Origin: Deltaproteobacteria bacterium
GTDB lineage: Bacteria > Myxococcota_A > Polyangia > Polyangiales > Ga0077539
Reading direction: 5' to 3'
Length of the DNA: 64,000 nt
Assembly: GCA_030694465.1 (NCBI GenBank)
Contig: JAUXYJ010000023.1
Coordinates: 458,475 to 522,474 of the forward strand
Below are positions 43,660 to 53,041 of the stretch, piece after piece. A program made the position numbers and the translations under genes. Under the pieces are notes generated by a model that did no database searches, was not told the origin of the DNA, and saw nothing but the letters and a program-made list of their open reading frames with translations. The stretch's first letter is position 1. Each line of letters opens with the position of its first letter.

Positions 43660-45561
43660 TCATCGCACCGAGGGACAGCGCGCCTCTGCAAAGGGCAACT
43701 CGACGCCCTTCACCCGAAAAAAGAAGGCCTGCGAGGGAGCGCTGCAGACCCCGTTGGGGCACAAATCTCTGGCGGATTGCTCTGTCGTTGTAAAACCCGA
43801 GAGCTCGTTGGGCACGGTCCAGGACTGGCCGGCGGGGCCCACCAGAGTAATCCCGTAGCGGCCCTCGGGAAGCCCCGTAATCTGCGACGCGTCGTCGTAG
43901 CGTGGGTCGAAGGGCTCGCAACGGATGTTCTGAAAATTCGCGAGCGCGCGGCCTAATCGATCCGCAGTCTCGGGCAACTGGGGCGGGATGATCACGTGCC
44001 AATCGCGCTCGCGACTGGGGCCACGGATCTCGGCGCCAAAGGGCACGATCACGACACGGGGGGTGGACTCAAATTGACGATGCCCCGAGGTCCAAGGCAG
44101 CAAAAAACCAGCAGAACTCCCGCTCGGAACCACACTGCCGAACATCACAACCGGGTAGCGCTTGTCGTTGGGATCGCTCTCGTCGAGGGTCTCTGAGCGA
44201 TTGAGCGCGGTGCGCAAACGAGCGAGCTGCTCTGCGCTGAGCCTGCCTTCCTGCCCTTCGAGCAACAAGCGCCGCTCGGCCGCGTTGGGCTCGTGCATCT
44301 TGGCGATCACGACCAGTGGATAGATCCAAGGCAGCCGCCCCATGCTTCCAGCAAAGAAAGGGCTGCCCGAAATCAGCGACGGGTGCGCGTCCGCGTAGGG
44401 CGGGGTGCTCGTGGCGCTGAGGTCAATCAGGCCGTTGTCGTTCACGTCGGCGGCGAGCTCAATGAAGCCTCCCGCGGCGTCCGCGAGCGGGTCGTCTTGG
44501 CAGCGCCGTCGAACCGACACGCCAGCGAGTGAAGCGACGACACACTCTTCGGCGCCAAGGCTGTGAATCACTGCAAACGAAGGGAGATTAGCCCCCGCGG
44601 GAGACTCAACAATCACCGGGTTGCGGGGCATGTCGAGCGCGATGGTTCCGGGCGCCTGGAGCCCCCAGTCGCGGGCGTACTGGAGCAGCGCCGGGCCACT
44701 CAAGAGCGAGCTGCCCTGGACACTCGTCGCGGGGGGTGGAGGCACCTCTTGGCGAGTCAGCCTTGCGGGCGCTGCGAGGGTCACTGGCGCGCCTGCGCGG
44801 GTAACAGTGCGCTCTTCGGTCGCGAGCCGAAAGATCGGGCGCTCAAGAGGCAGCGAGCGGGCGAGATAGACCGTGATGTGATCGGTGACCGAGCCCACCT
44901 CGGGCATCACGTACGAGACACGTCCGTTGCTCTCCACACGATCGCCCACCGTGATCGCGACGAACTTCGCGACGGGCGCGCTCGGGTCTTCGATCGCGCC
45001 GCCGATCACGTCGCCCTGGACGGGGAGATTGCGGACTGAGAAGAGCGGATGAAAACCTGAAGGGATCCTCAGATTTTGCCCTGCATGCTCGACGCTGAGC
45101 TCTTCGTTGCGAGAGTAAAAAGCGCGAAGTTGATAGACTCCAGCGCGAGAAATTCCTGGAAACTGAAAGGGCACCGTCGCCGTGACCGTGCCATCCGCGT
45201 TGCGCACGGCGTTGGCAAACACCTGCGCGGCCGACACGGTCTGAAACGAGACCGCGGACGAGGCGCTGCCCTGTGGCGGCGGCGGGTTATTGAAATCAAA
45301 GAGCAAGAGCACGATGCGGCCGCTGGCCACACCGGGTCTCGAAGCAGACTCAAGCGGCGTCGGTCCTCGATAGAGAATGGTCCCCACGATGCGACCTGCG
45401 GGGTCGTTGAGGTTGGGGCAGGCTACCTCGCGATTGGGCTCGCAGTTGCGCTGTACTGGCGGGCGATCACAGCTCGCGAGGAGGCCAAGACACAGCGAGC
45501 CCGACGCGAAGACGAGGCGCAAAGCGTGGGACGATGGCGAGAGCTTAGGCAGGTATTTCAT
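43660..45561 (-). CDS. large lipoprotein partner of the TPR-TonB receptor
   Basis: A 633-aa lipoprotein, lipobox LLASC with Cys31. The mature part shows many beta-strand-like stretches and Gly/Pro-rich turns (VQGDVIGGAIEDPSAPVAK, NLRIPSGFHPLFSVRNLP), fitting a cell-surface beta protein; no family assignment. ATG 45561 has a GAGGA site 9 nt upstream. It starts 12 nt after the stop of the TonB-receptor gene, so it is probably co-transcribed and may act as its surface partner (inference by analogy with SusD-type pairs, without sequence similarity seen). Confidence 0.7.
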   Translation of the reverse strand: MKYLPKLSPSSHALRLVFASGSLCLGLLASCDRPPVQRNCEPNREVACPNLNDPAGRIVGTILYRGPTPLESASRPGVASGRIVLLLFDFNNPPPPQGSASSAVSFQTVSAAQVFANAVRNADGTVTATVPFQFPGISRAGVYQLRAFYSRNEELSVEHAGQNLRIPSGFHPLFSVRNLPVQGDVIGGAIEDPSAPVAKFVAITVGDRVESNGRVSYVMPEVGSVTDHITVYLARSLPLERPIFRLATEERTVTRAGAPVTLAAPARLTRQEVPPPPATSVQGSSLLSGPALLQYARDWGLQAPGTIALDMPRNPVIVESPAGANLPSFAVIHSLGAEECVVASLAGVSVRRRCQDDPLADAAGGFIELAADVNDNGLIDLSATSTPPYADAHPSLISGSPFFAGSMGRLPWIYPLVVIAKMHEPNAAERRLLLEGQEGRLSAEQLARLRTALNRSETLDESDPNDKRYPVVMFGSVVPSGSSAGFLLPWTSGHRQFESTPRVVIVPFGAEIRGPSRERDWHVIIPPQLPETADRLGRALANFQNIRCEPFDPRYDDASQITGLPEGRYGITLVGPAGQSWTVPNELSGFTTTEQSARDLCPNGVCSAPSQAFFFRVKGVELPFAEARCPSVR

Positions 45562-45573
45562 GGGGATATTTCC

Positions 45574-48336
45574 TCAGAACCGATAGCTCGCGTTGGCCAT
45601 CACGCGGGTCCAATTGCGATAACCCAGGGGGTGCTCGCGGTGCCCCGTTGCGGGGTTTACGTCGACGAGGTTTGTTCCCGTCACGCCGAGCTCAAGCCGC
45701 CCATCCATCAAGCGAGTCCCGAGCCGCGCGTTCACAACGAGGTAGTCATTCTGACTAAACGCGACGTCGCGAGAGCCTTGTCGCGCGTCAAAGACGGGCT
45801 CGGTCCACACCTGGCTTGAGACGTAGTGCGCGAAGCTCTCGAACTCGAGCCCAAAACGCGTACGGAGCTGCAAACCGACGTTGATTTTGTGCATGGGTGT
45901 CCGTTGATCCGCAGCCCGACCGGCCGCAGCGCCGAGGGTCGACAAGGGATCGTGGACCGTGAGCGCGAGGGTGTAGTTCGCGGTAAAATCCAAGCCATCC
46001 ACAGGGGACAACCGCAGCCCCACCTCTGCGCCACCGACATAGGTCGCCGCGGGGTCGTTGGCGTAGCGACGCACCCCGATGGGCACTGTACGTGAGTCGG
46101 GCACCGAAAGCCCCGGCAGGGGCTGTACCGCGACGTTGGTCAGGTCGATGCGATCCCAACCGCGTGTGAGATAGAGGTTAATTTCGTACTGAAACACCTC
46201 CCAGGTCTGGTCTTGAAAGCCCACGTCCACGCTCAACGCGCTCTCTGCGCGGAGTCGACCCGAGGGGTCACCAGTCCTCTGCGAGAACACCTCACCGCCC
46301 TGCCCAAGCACGCTCAGACCGGGCACTGGCGTCGCCAAGTTGAGGTCCAAAAAGAGCTCGAGCATCGTCGGGGTACGAAACGCGGTACCTCCGGTGATTC
46401 GGATCGCGCGACGGGCTGACGGCTTAAAAATCAACGCACCGCGAGGGTTGAGAACCACAGGAACATTGAGCACCGGGTTGCGGTCTGCGCGCAGCGAGAG
46501 CACCGCGCTGAAGCGCTCACCGACCCGAAGCGTGTCTTGGACAAAGCCCGAGAAGAAGTGAAGCGTGTGGTCTGCGTCGAGGTAGTTCCACGAGATGTTC
46601 TTCAGGCGATACCCGACGCCGACCTGGAGCGTGTTTGAGACGGTCTGCGAAATCTGAGCGCGCCAATTGTACTGAACGTCGACGTCGACGACGTCTTGCT
46701 GCCCTCGGTTCGGCAGGTAGGGCGCGCCATTGGTCGTGATCACTGGACCGGCGTTAAATCCCACCCGGTTCCAGAACGCGCGCGCCGTGAGACCGCCTGC
46801 ATCAAGCTGGATAAACGGCTGGATAAACGTCAGGTCGGTGTAGTACTGCCGAAGTAGATTCGGCGCGGTAAATTGCACAGGACCCGAGGCTCCACCGACA
46901 CCTCCGCGGAGCACCACGTTGCGCCCAAGACGCCCCTGGGCTTCGATCAAAAATCTCGGCATGCGGAGCGCAAAATCTCCGGCCGGATTCGTCGAGTCAT
47001 ACGTGCGATCTGCAGGCCCAACTTGGCGCCCGTACGAGTGCGCTTGCTCAAACTGAACCGAGGCACGATAGGACAACGCGCCCGCGCGGCCAGAGCTCAA
47101 GAATGCCGTGCGAGCCTGTGCTCCAGTGCCTCCGCCCACGGTGAGCTGCGTGCGCTGTTCACCCGGGGCACGTGTGATCACATTGATCACGCCCGTGTAC
47201 GCGTCCGCACCATAGAGCGCCGAGCCAGGGCCTCGGATAACCTCAATTCGCTCGATCTCTTCGAGCGCCGGAAACACAAAGGGCCACAACGTGACGCCGA
47301 GAAAGTCCAGGTAGACACTGCGCCCGTCTACGAGCACCAGCACCTTGTTGCTCAGGCGCTGGTTAAACCCACGCATGGACACCTGCTGATCCCCGCCGTC
47401 GAGCGACATCACGTCGATTCCGGCGAGTCGCCGCAGGATCAACGGGATACTCGTCAGTCCCGACAAACGAATGTCCTGTGCGCTAATCACTGCCGTCGCG
47501 TTGGGAGCGTCCAGAGGGCTCTGCGCGGCGCGCGAAGCCGTCACAACGCGCGCTTCGTACTCGTCGTCGTCACTGCCACGCGCCGCGACGCGTGGAGCAC
47601 CTGCGCTCGAGGTCCCGCCACCGGTGGCTGGATCTGCTGCAGGGTCTGTGACCGGGTCTGTCACAGGATCCCCCGATCCCACAGGATTTGCAGGGTCCGT
47701 CGCCGCACCGCTCTGCCCGCTCGTCGTCTGCGTCGTGGGCGACGTCGTGTTTGCTGCAGAGGTCGACGATGCCCCTTGGGTCTGGCTCGGAGCCGTCGAG
47801 CCGCCCGCAAGAATAAGAAGCTGCTCGGCGAGTGTTCTGAGCGCCGCAGCACGCGCGGGGTCGTTGGTCGCCCCGCCCGCCGCGAGCGCCGCGAGATCCA
47901 CGGGGGTGACGCCTGCGGTTCGCGTCGTGTTGGGCGACGTGGCACCTGCGGTGGCCGGCCTTGAAGAGCTTGCGCTCGCGGTCTGGGTGACGCGCCGTGT
48001 GCGGGCCTCGAGGCGCGCGACGAGAGACTCGACTTCGGCGCGATCGGGGACGTCTTCGAGCAGGTAGCGGCGAAGATAAATAAGCGCTTGATCTGCGTTG
48101 CCGCTGTCGTTGTAAGCGCGCGCGATGTTGTAGAGCACGTTGGGTCGCGGCACGAAGCGGTAGGCGGCCTCGAGCTCTGCGATCCCTTGGTCAAATTGCT
48201 GCCGTTGGATGAGCTCCATCCCTGCGCGAAAGTGCCTTCGCGCGTCAGCGAGCTCGTCAGCCCAGGCACTTGTGCTTGCGATGGATACGAGTGCTCCAAG
48301 CGCAACTCCGGCGCGGACATGGCTCCAGCGTTTCAC
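45574..48336 (-). CDS. TonB-dependent outer-membrane receptor with N-terminal TPR domain
   Basis: A 920-aa protein from GTG 48336, with GGAGG 5 nt upstream. Signal peptide about 1-26. Residues 29-110 are TPR-like (DARRHFRAGMELIQRQQFDQGIAEL, NVLYNIARAYNDSGNADQAL). A long Thr/Ala/Pro linker (115-255) with SDPVTDPVTDPAADP leads to the TonB-receptor plug (about 265-390; SMRGFNQRLSNKVLVLVDGR, VIRGPGSALYGADA) and a 22-strand-type barrel ending SYRF. Plug and terminal Phe are typical. The N-terminal TPR in front of the plug is unusual. Substrate unknown. Confidence 0.9.
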   Translation of the reverse strand: MKRWSHVRAGVALGALVSIASTSAWADELADARRHFRAGMELIQRQQFDQGIAELEAAYRFVPRPNVLYNIARAYNDSGNADQALIYLRRYLLEDVPDRAEVESLVARLEARTRRVTQTASASSSRPATAGATSPNTTRTAGVTPVDLAALAAGGATNDPARAAALRTLAEQLLILAGGSTAPSQTQGASSTSAANTTSPTTQTTSGQSGAATDPANPVGSGDPVTDPVTDPAADPATGGGTSSAGAPRVAARGSDDDEYEARVVTASRAAQSPLDAPNATAVISAQDIRLSGLTSIPLILRRLAGIDVMSLDGGDQQVSMRGFNQRLSNKVLVLVDGRSVYLDFLGVTLWPFVFPALEEIERIEVIRGPGSALYGADAYTGVINVITRAPGEQRTQLTVGGGTGAQARTAFLSSGRAGALSYRASVQFEQAHSYGRQVGPADRTYDSTNPAGDFALRMPRFLIEAQGRLGRNVVLRGGVGGASGPVQFTAPNLLRQYYTDLTFIQPFIQLDAGGLTARAFWNRVGFNAGPVITTNGAPYLPNRGQQDVVDVDVQYNWRAQISQTVSNTLQVGVGYRLKNISWNYLDADHTLHFFSGFVQDTLRVGERFSAVLSLRADRNPVLNVPVVLNPRGALIFKPSARRAIRITGGTAFRTPTMLELFLDLNLATPVPGLSVLGQGGEVFSQRTGDPSGRLRAESALSVDVGFQDQTWEVFQYEINLYLTRGWDRIDLTNVAVQPLPGLSVPDSRTVPIGVRRYANDPAATYVGGAEVGLRLSPVDGLDFTANYTLALTVHDPLSTLGAAAGRAADQRTPMHKINVGLQLRTRFGLEFESFAHYVSSQVWTEPVFDARQGSRDVAFSQNDYLVVNARLGTRLMDGRLELGVTGTNLVDVNPATGHREHPLGYRNWTRVMANASYRF

Positions 48337-48451
48337 GCAATCCTCCAGCGACAGTGACTTGCTACGTACGACTTGATGTCAGGCACGTAGCCAATGGATC
48401 AGAGGGCATCGCCACGGACCACTCCGCAGCCGAGCCCGTGAGCGTGAGAAG
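48337..48451. other. 115-nt intergenic spacer
   Basis: Separates the start of the TonB-receptor gene from the stop of the PEGA kinase gene, both on the minus strand. It should hold the receptor promoter. No repeat or strong hairpin seen. Confidence 0.3.
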
Positions 48452-50086
48452 CTACCACTCGCGATAGCCACTCGGAACGTTGTTCACGCGATGATTGGTC
48501 GGTCGCGCCACTGGACGCCGGTTGAGGTGCGCCGCGTAGCGAATTTCACTGCCACCCAAGGTCACTACGGCGTCTAAGAAATTCGCTTTGCGAAAAACGA
48601 ACGTGTGCATCCGCTGGGGATTTCCCTGCTCGCCCGTCCAATGAAGGTTGAGCGGTGTTCTCCCAAGCGAGCGATCATTCTCAAAGACTTCTGCATCGCT
48701 CGGGTCGCTGGTGAGCGCGATGTTTACCTCGCTCACGGGCTCCACGGTGGGTGTCACTGCCGCGTCGGCGACGTTGGTCGGCCGAACCTGCGTCGTCCCC
48801 TGACTGCCCCCGGTGGCTGTCACTGCCGGAGTGTTCTCTGTGCGTCCAGCGCTTGGATCCGTGACGGTGTGTGATGTGCGGGACTTGCTCGCAACGACGA
48901 CGCCCGCCGCCGCAAGAGCCGCGATCGCGATGCCTACAAAAATCAGCGGCGATCGCTTGCTCGCGCGGGTCGCCGTTTGTGCCCCCACCGCGCTCCGTGA
49001 CGGGTCCAACGCCGGTGCGGGGATCGAGAGTGGCGCAGTCCCCGCGGCGACCACGCCCGAAGGGATGCTCCCGGAGCCCGAAGCCTGGTCGAGGCTCACA
49101 AGCAAAGAGCTTGACGCGCTGATGTCACCGCTCGTCGCCCACTCCCCTGTGCTCGAGAGCCCCAAGGCTCCGCTGCCTGCGAGCTTGAGACCTTCGAGCA
49201 TCGCATCCATCGTCGGAAAGCGATCTTCGGGTCTCTTTTGCAGACATTTGTAGACAAAATCGGCAACGGCCGGAGGGACCGAGACCGCGGGGTTCATGAC
49301 GTGAATGGGCGGTACGGTGTCGGACACGTGGGCCATCAGCGTGTTGACCGAGTTGCCCTTGTCAAATGGGACTTTGCCCACGAGCACTTCGTAAAGCACC
49401 ACGCCGAGAGCGTAGACGTCTGTCGCTTCGGTGACGCGTTCTCCGCGGATTTGCTCGGGCGCCATGTACTTTGGCGAGCCCATAAAGAGCCCGGTCTGCG
49501 TGAGGTTTTCGCTTCCGGTTTCGTCGAGTTGTTTAACCAGACCGAAGTCTAGGACCTTTACGAAGTCTTCTTCGTCCTCGGTGCGCACGAGAAAAATATT
49601 GGCGGGTTTGAGATCCCGATGGATCACGCCGATCCCGTGGGCCTCGCGAAGTGACCTGCAAATTTGGCGTGCGATTCGAAGGCAACGTCCAGCGTCGAGG
49701 GGCCCGACCTCGCGGAGCAAGCGATGGAGCGTCTTGCCCTCAAGCAGCTCCATCGCCATGTAGTAAATCCCGTCATCGGTCTGACCGTAGTCAAAGATCG
49801 TGACGGTGTTTTGATGGCGGAGCTTCGAAGACGTCGACGCCTCAAGAAAGAACCGCTTGTGAAATTCGGGGTCTTGATCGCCGTTGTAGTTCGGATGCAG
49901 CACCTTGAGCGCGCAAAGCCGACCGAGCGGGACCTGCTCGGCGCGATAGACTTTGCCCATCCCACCCCGCGCAAGAAGGCTGAGCACCTTGAAGCGATCG
50001 TTGATGACACGACCGATGAGTAAATCACCGCCGCTGGGCGCTGACTCGAGTTGCTCTTCTGCCTTTGCGGCGTTCGGCTCGCCCAT
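48452..50086 (-). CDS. membrane Ser/Thr protein kinase with C-terminal PEGA-like domain
   Basis: A 544-aa protein from ATG 50086, supported by GAGAGG 9 nt upstream. The Hanks-type kinase occupies about 30-295: GGMGKVYRAE, Lys61, HRDLKPAN (156-163), DFG (180-182), APE (209-211). A linker follows, then one transmembrane helix near 380-400 (PLIFVGIAIAALAAAGVVVAS). The extracytoplasmic tail ends in a PEGA-like repeat (VNIALTSDPSDAEVFENDRSLGRTPLNLHW). Such kinases are common in Myxococcota and may sense envelope state. Divergent from the subtilase gene. Confidence 0.92.
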   Translation of the reverse strand: MGEPNAAKAEEQLESAPSGGDLLIGRVINDRFKVLSLLARGGMGKVYRAEQVPLGRLCALKVLHPNYNGDQDPEFHKRFFLEASTSSKLRHQNTVTIFDYGQTDDGIYYMAMELLEGKTLHRLLREVGPLDAGRCLRIARQICRSLREAHGIGVIHRDLKPANIFLVRTEDEEDFVKVLDFGLVKQLDETGSENLTQTGLFMGSPKYMAPEQIRGERVTEATDVYALGVVLYEVLVGKVPFDKGNSVNTLMAHVSDTVPPIHVMNPAVSVPPAVADFVYKCLQKRPEDRFPTMDAMLEGLKLAGSGALGLSSTGEWATSGDISASSSLLVSLDQASGSGSIPSGVVAAGTAPLSIPAPALDPSRSAVGAQTATRASKRSPLIFVGIAIAALAAAGVVVASKSRTSHTVTDPSAGRTENTPAVTATGGSQGTTQVRPTNVADAAVTPTVEPVSEVNIALTSDPSDAEVFENDRSLGRTPLNLHWTGEQGNPQRMHTFVFRKANFLDAVVTLGGSEIRYAAHLNRRPVARPTNHRVNNVPSGYREW

Positions 50087-50510
50087 TTCGGTGAACCTCT
50101 CACACGGAGTGTGTGCTCTGTGACGAACTACCAAACGGTCTGCGAAGACGAACCGTCTTTGACTTGTTGTGACGCCGAACCCTCATTCGAGCGCCACCTT
50201 TGTTTCCCAATTGTGACAGCCGCGGGTTCGGCCGTCAATGCGAGCGAATCAACAAGAACTGCTCCGAGGGCGCCGCGCTTGCCAATAGGATCCAATCGCG
50301 CAAGGCTTTGCGACGTCAGAGCCAATGCAGCGATCCCGTTTGGATCGAAGCGATGTGCTTTGTTTGCACAACTCATTGGAGTGAAGCGGGCGCCCAGCGT
50401 GCCTAGACCGCCTGGGTGGGCCCACGGGATCACTCGACCAAACGCTTGAAATCCCTAGTGTTTCTAGGGGACTAAGAAGAACCATGAAAGCAACAGGAGG
50501 TTCGACCAAG
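50087..50510. other. 424-nt divergent regulatory region
   Basis: Lies between the kinase start (50086, minus) and the subtilase start (50511, plus). It is less GC-rich than the flanking genes. It contains the CCCTAG hairpin at 50453-50469 near the subtilase end. Small open frames on both strands (for example minus 50433-50128) lack a recognisable product. Confidence 0.4.
50453..50469. promoter_or_regulatory. CCCTAG-N5-CTAGGG inverted repeat upstream of the subtilase gene
   Basis: A 6-bp arm / 5-nt gap inverted repeat lies about 42 nt before the subtilase ATG 50511 and just before AAGAAGAACC. It could be a dimeric regulator site or a 5'-UTR hairpin. Confidence 0.4.
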
Positions 50511-52226
50511 ATGGGTAGCAAGCTTGTTTTTCGGCTGGCTGCGATGGCCGTTTCGGGGGCATTTTTGGTGCCTGCGTCGGCGACTGCGCAAGCGACGCTT
50601 CCCGCACCGTCGGCCATGCGCGAGCTGGTCGTTGACTTCGACGACAGCGCGTCTGAGAGCGAAGTCCGTGCCGCAGCAGCGTCGGTGGGGATGGAGCTCC
50701 GGGGCAATAGCAACCTCTTTGAGCGCGACCGAATCGCCATCGGCCAGGTCTCGGCCGATCGCATGAACTCGGTGCTCGCCACACTTCGGTTGCGGAGCTC
50801 CGTGCGCGCTGCCGACGAGAACATCGAGATGCGGGCGACGTGGACACCCAACGACCCGCAGCTGGGCGACCAGTGGGGCATGACGCGTGTCCATGCGACG
50901 CAAGCGTGGGATCGCACGTGCGGCCGTGGCGTCACCGTGGCCGTGATCGACACGGGCGTTGCGTGTGAGAATCACGGTGAATTTACGCGACTCATGGACC
51001 TCGGCGGTACGCGCTGTCGGCTCGGGTACAACTTCGTCAACGACTCGGATCACGCCAACGACGACCAAGGTCACGGGACCCACGTTGCGGGCACCATCGC
51101 GCAGACGACCAACAACGGCTTTGGGGTCGCGGGCCTCGCGCATTGTGCAACGATTTTGCCTGTTAAAGTCTTGGACGAACGCGGTCGCGGCTCGCTCGCC
51201 GATGTCGCAGACGGCATCCGATTTGCGGCAGACGCGGGCGCCCAGGTCATCAATCTCTCGCTCGGTGGCGGACGTCGCGTGAAAGTGCTCGAAGACGCCG
51301 TGGCCTACGCCCGCGGACGCGGCGCCATCGTCGTGTGTGCGGCGGGCAACAACGGACGCTACGTCGAGTCGCCAGGGAGCGAGCCCGGGTCGTTTACGGT
51401 GAGCGCGTTGGGACCGGCAGCCGATGACCTCGCGTACTTCTCGTCGCGTGGCCCCGAGGTCGACATCGCGGCGCCCGGCGTGAACATTTTGCAGCAGACC
51501 ATTTGCAACCGTGGACGTGACCGATGCGAGCAATTTGCCTCGTGGTCGGGCACGAGCATGGCAGCGCCGCATGTCGCCGGCGTCGCTGCGCTCTTGGTCT
51601 CTGTCGGAGTGACCAACGTGGACGCGATCGAGAGCATGTTGCGCGCGAGCGCAGCGCGCCCCGAGAATGGGAGCACCGACAAGGAGCTCTACGGCGCGGG
51701 CGTGCTCGATGCGGGCGCAGCGGTGCGCAAAGCGGCTGAAAAATCAGCGGTCTTTCGTGGGATCGCGCTGCTCGTCTTGGCCGTCTTGACCTATGCGCGC
51801 ATTCGCGGCCGCAATGGCAAACTTGCTAACCCGCTCGCGTGGGCGCCCTTCGCGCTGTTTACCTCGGTGGGCCTGTGGTTCTTGCCGGATTTTGTGCCGC
51901 AGACCGTCGCAGGTGTCGCGCTTGCGATGCGCCCCTTGGGCGACTGGACTCAGCTCGCGGGTGTCAGTGTGCACCAGTGGCTCCCACTCGCGAGCGCTTT
52001 GCCTGCGATCGCGCTTGTCGCGCTGTTCTTCTCGCGCCCGGCGATGCGTGCTCCGGTGGGTGGTTTCGCTCTCGGTACCGCGTCGTATTTGCTCGGAACT
52101 CTCGCGACGGGCTTTCACCGTTCGCCCCTCGGCTCGGTCGCTCAGCTCGGCTGGTTTGTCATCAACGCGCTGATTTGCCTATGGATCGCGCGCATCGGTC
52201 TCGACCGACAATCCGCCAAAGCGTGA
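50511..52226 (+). CDS. subtilisin-like serine protease with multi-helix membrane C-terminus
   Basis: A 571-aa S8 peptidase. AGGAGG lies 10 nt before ATG 50511 and the following MGSKLVFRLAAMAVSGAFLV is a good signal peptide; an ATG at 50484 is possible but weaker. About 30-105 resemble an I9-type pro-domain. The catalytic triad is Asp147 (VIDTG), His188 (GHGTH) and Ser349 (GTSMAAPH). After the catalytic domain (ends about 400) come about five hydrophobic helices (430-571), so the enzyme is likely membrane-held. Membrane-tailed subtilases are uncommon. Opposite the PEGA kinase gene with a shared regulatory spacer. Confidence 0.9.
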   Translation: MGSKLVFRLAAMAVSGAFLVPASATAQATLPAPSAMRELVVDFDDSASESEVRAAAASVGMELRGNSNLFERDRIAIGQVSADRMNSVLATLRLRSSVRAADENIEMRATWTPNDPQLGDQWGMTRVHATQAWDRTCGRGVTVAVIDTGVACENHGEFTRLMDLGGTRCRLGYNFVNDSDHANDDQGHGTHVAGTIAQTTNNGFGVAGLAHCATILPVKVLDERGRGSLADVADGIRFAADAGAQVINLSLGGGRRVKVLEDAVAYARGRGAIVVCAAGNNGRYVESPGSEPGSFTVSALGPAADDLAYFSSRGPEVDIAAPGVNILQQTICNRGRDRCEQFASWSGTSMAAPHVAGVAALLVSVGVTNVDAIESMLRASAARPENGSTDKELYGAGVLDAGAAVRKAAEKSAVFRGIALLVLAVLTYARIRGRNGKLANPLAWAPFALFTSVGLWFLPDFVPQTVAGVALAMRPLGDWTQLAGVSVHQWLPLASALPAIALVALFFSRPAMRAPVGGFALGTASYLLGTLATGFHRSPLGSVAQLGWFVINALICLWIARIGLDRQSAKA

Positions 52227-52281
52227 CACTGGTCTTGGGGGCGAGCGTCGCTCTGGGGTAGACTCGCGCGCACATTAGCGC

Positions 52282-52971
52282 ATGGCAGAGCCGCCTCCCG
52301 ATCCACCGAGTGAAGACCAAGACGATGACGACACCGACGAGCGCGGTGACGAGCATCTACCCACGTCTCAGAGCGTAGACACTGCGCAAACTTCGACCCC
52401 TACGGCGGACGAAGACCGCGACAAGCGCGCGGGTGAGCTTGTCAAAGCGTCCCTCGATTCAAACACGGACGAGCCCATTTACGTCACCTCGATCTCGCGC
52501 ACGCGCTTGGTCGCCAACATCGTCGTGGGCATCGCGCTGTGTACGCTGGTTGGCTGGTTTGTCCTGAAAATCACCATGGATTCTCCGCGGTTAGGGGCAG
52601 CCCTTGGTTTTGGGGTCGCGCTCCTGGGGGCTCGCGGGCGGCGCGAGCGTGACGAGCTTGCGCCTGAGCGCATTTTGCAATCCCCGGATCGACGGCACGC
52701 GGTGGAGCTCCTGTTTGACAACAAGCCCACCCTGATTTTGGAGCCCAAGTCTGTCCTCGCGGCGGACGCTGAGGCCACCGGAAACTCTCGCGAAGGGCTC
52801 ACCCACTGGGTCGTAGTGCGTCAGCCCGAGGACAAGCAGTTTCGGGTGCGCGCACGCAACCGCAACGAGGCCATCATGGTGTCGTATCGGTTGCGCGTGG
52901 CGCTTGGGGTTTCGGCATTTCATCCATTGGGCGATGACGAGATCGCGTTGTTGCCCGAGACCAGCACGTAG
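52282..52971 (+). CDS. membrane protein of unknown function
   Basis: A 229-aa protein. Residues 1-60 are acidic/Pro-rich and unstructured (EDQDDDDTDERGDEH). One or two transmembrane helices lie near 75-120 (LVANIVVGIALCTLVGWFVL, LGAALGFGVALLGA), followed by a small cytoplasmic or periplasmic domain (HAVELLFDNKPTLILEPKSVLA). No family recognised. It starts 55 nt after the subtilase stop in the same direction; a functional link is possible but not shown. Confidence 0.6.
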   Translation: MAEPPPDPPSEDQDDDDTDERGDEHLPTSQSVDTAQTSTPTADEDRDKRAGELVKASLDSNTDEPIYVTSISRTRLVANIVVGIALCTLVGWFVLKITMDSPRLGAALGFGVALLGARGRRERDELAPERILQSPDRRHAVELLFDNKPTLILEPKSVLAADAEATGNSREGLTHWVVVRQPEDKQFRVRARNRNEAIMVSYRLRVALGVSAFHPLGDDEIALLPETST

Positions 52972-53041
52972 CGACACGAGATCGCGACGTGAGCCAGGGC
53001 AATGATGGCGTGAAGGTGCTAGTGTCCGCAGCCTAGTCAAT

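Noticed and set aside
46873..47964. Plus-strand open frame inside the TonB-receptor gene
   Set aside because: Arg-rich shadow; the minus strand shows plug and barrel motifs throughout.
50128..50433. Possible small minus-strand gene in the kinase/subtilase spacer
   Set aside because: No family or signal peptide; the interval is better explained as a divergent regulatory region.
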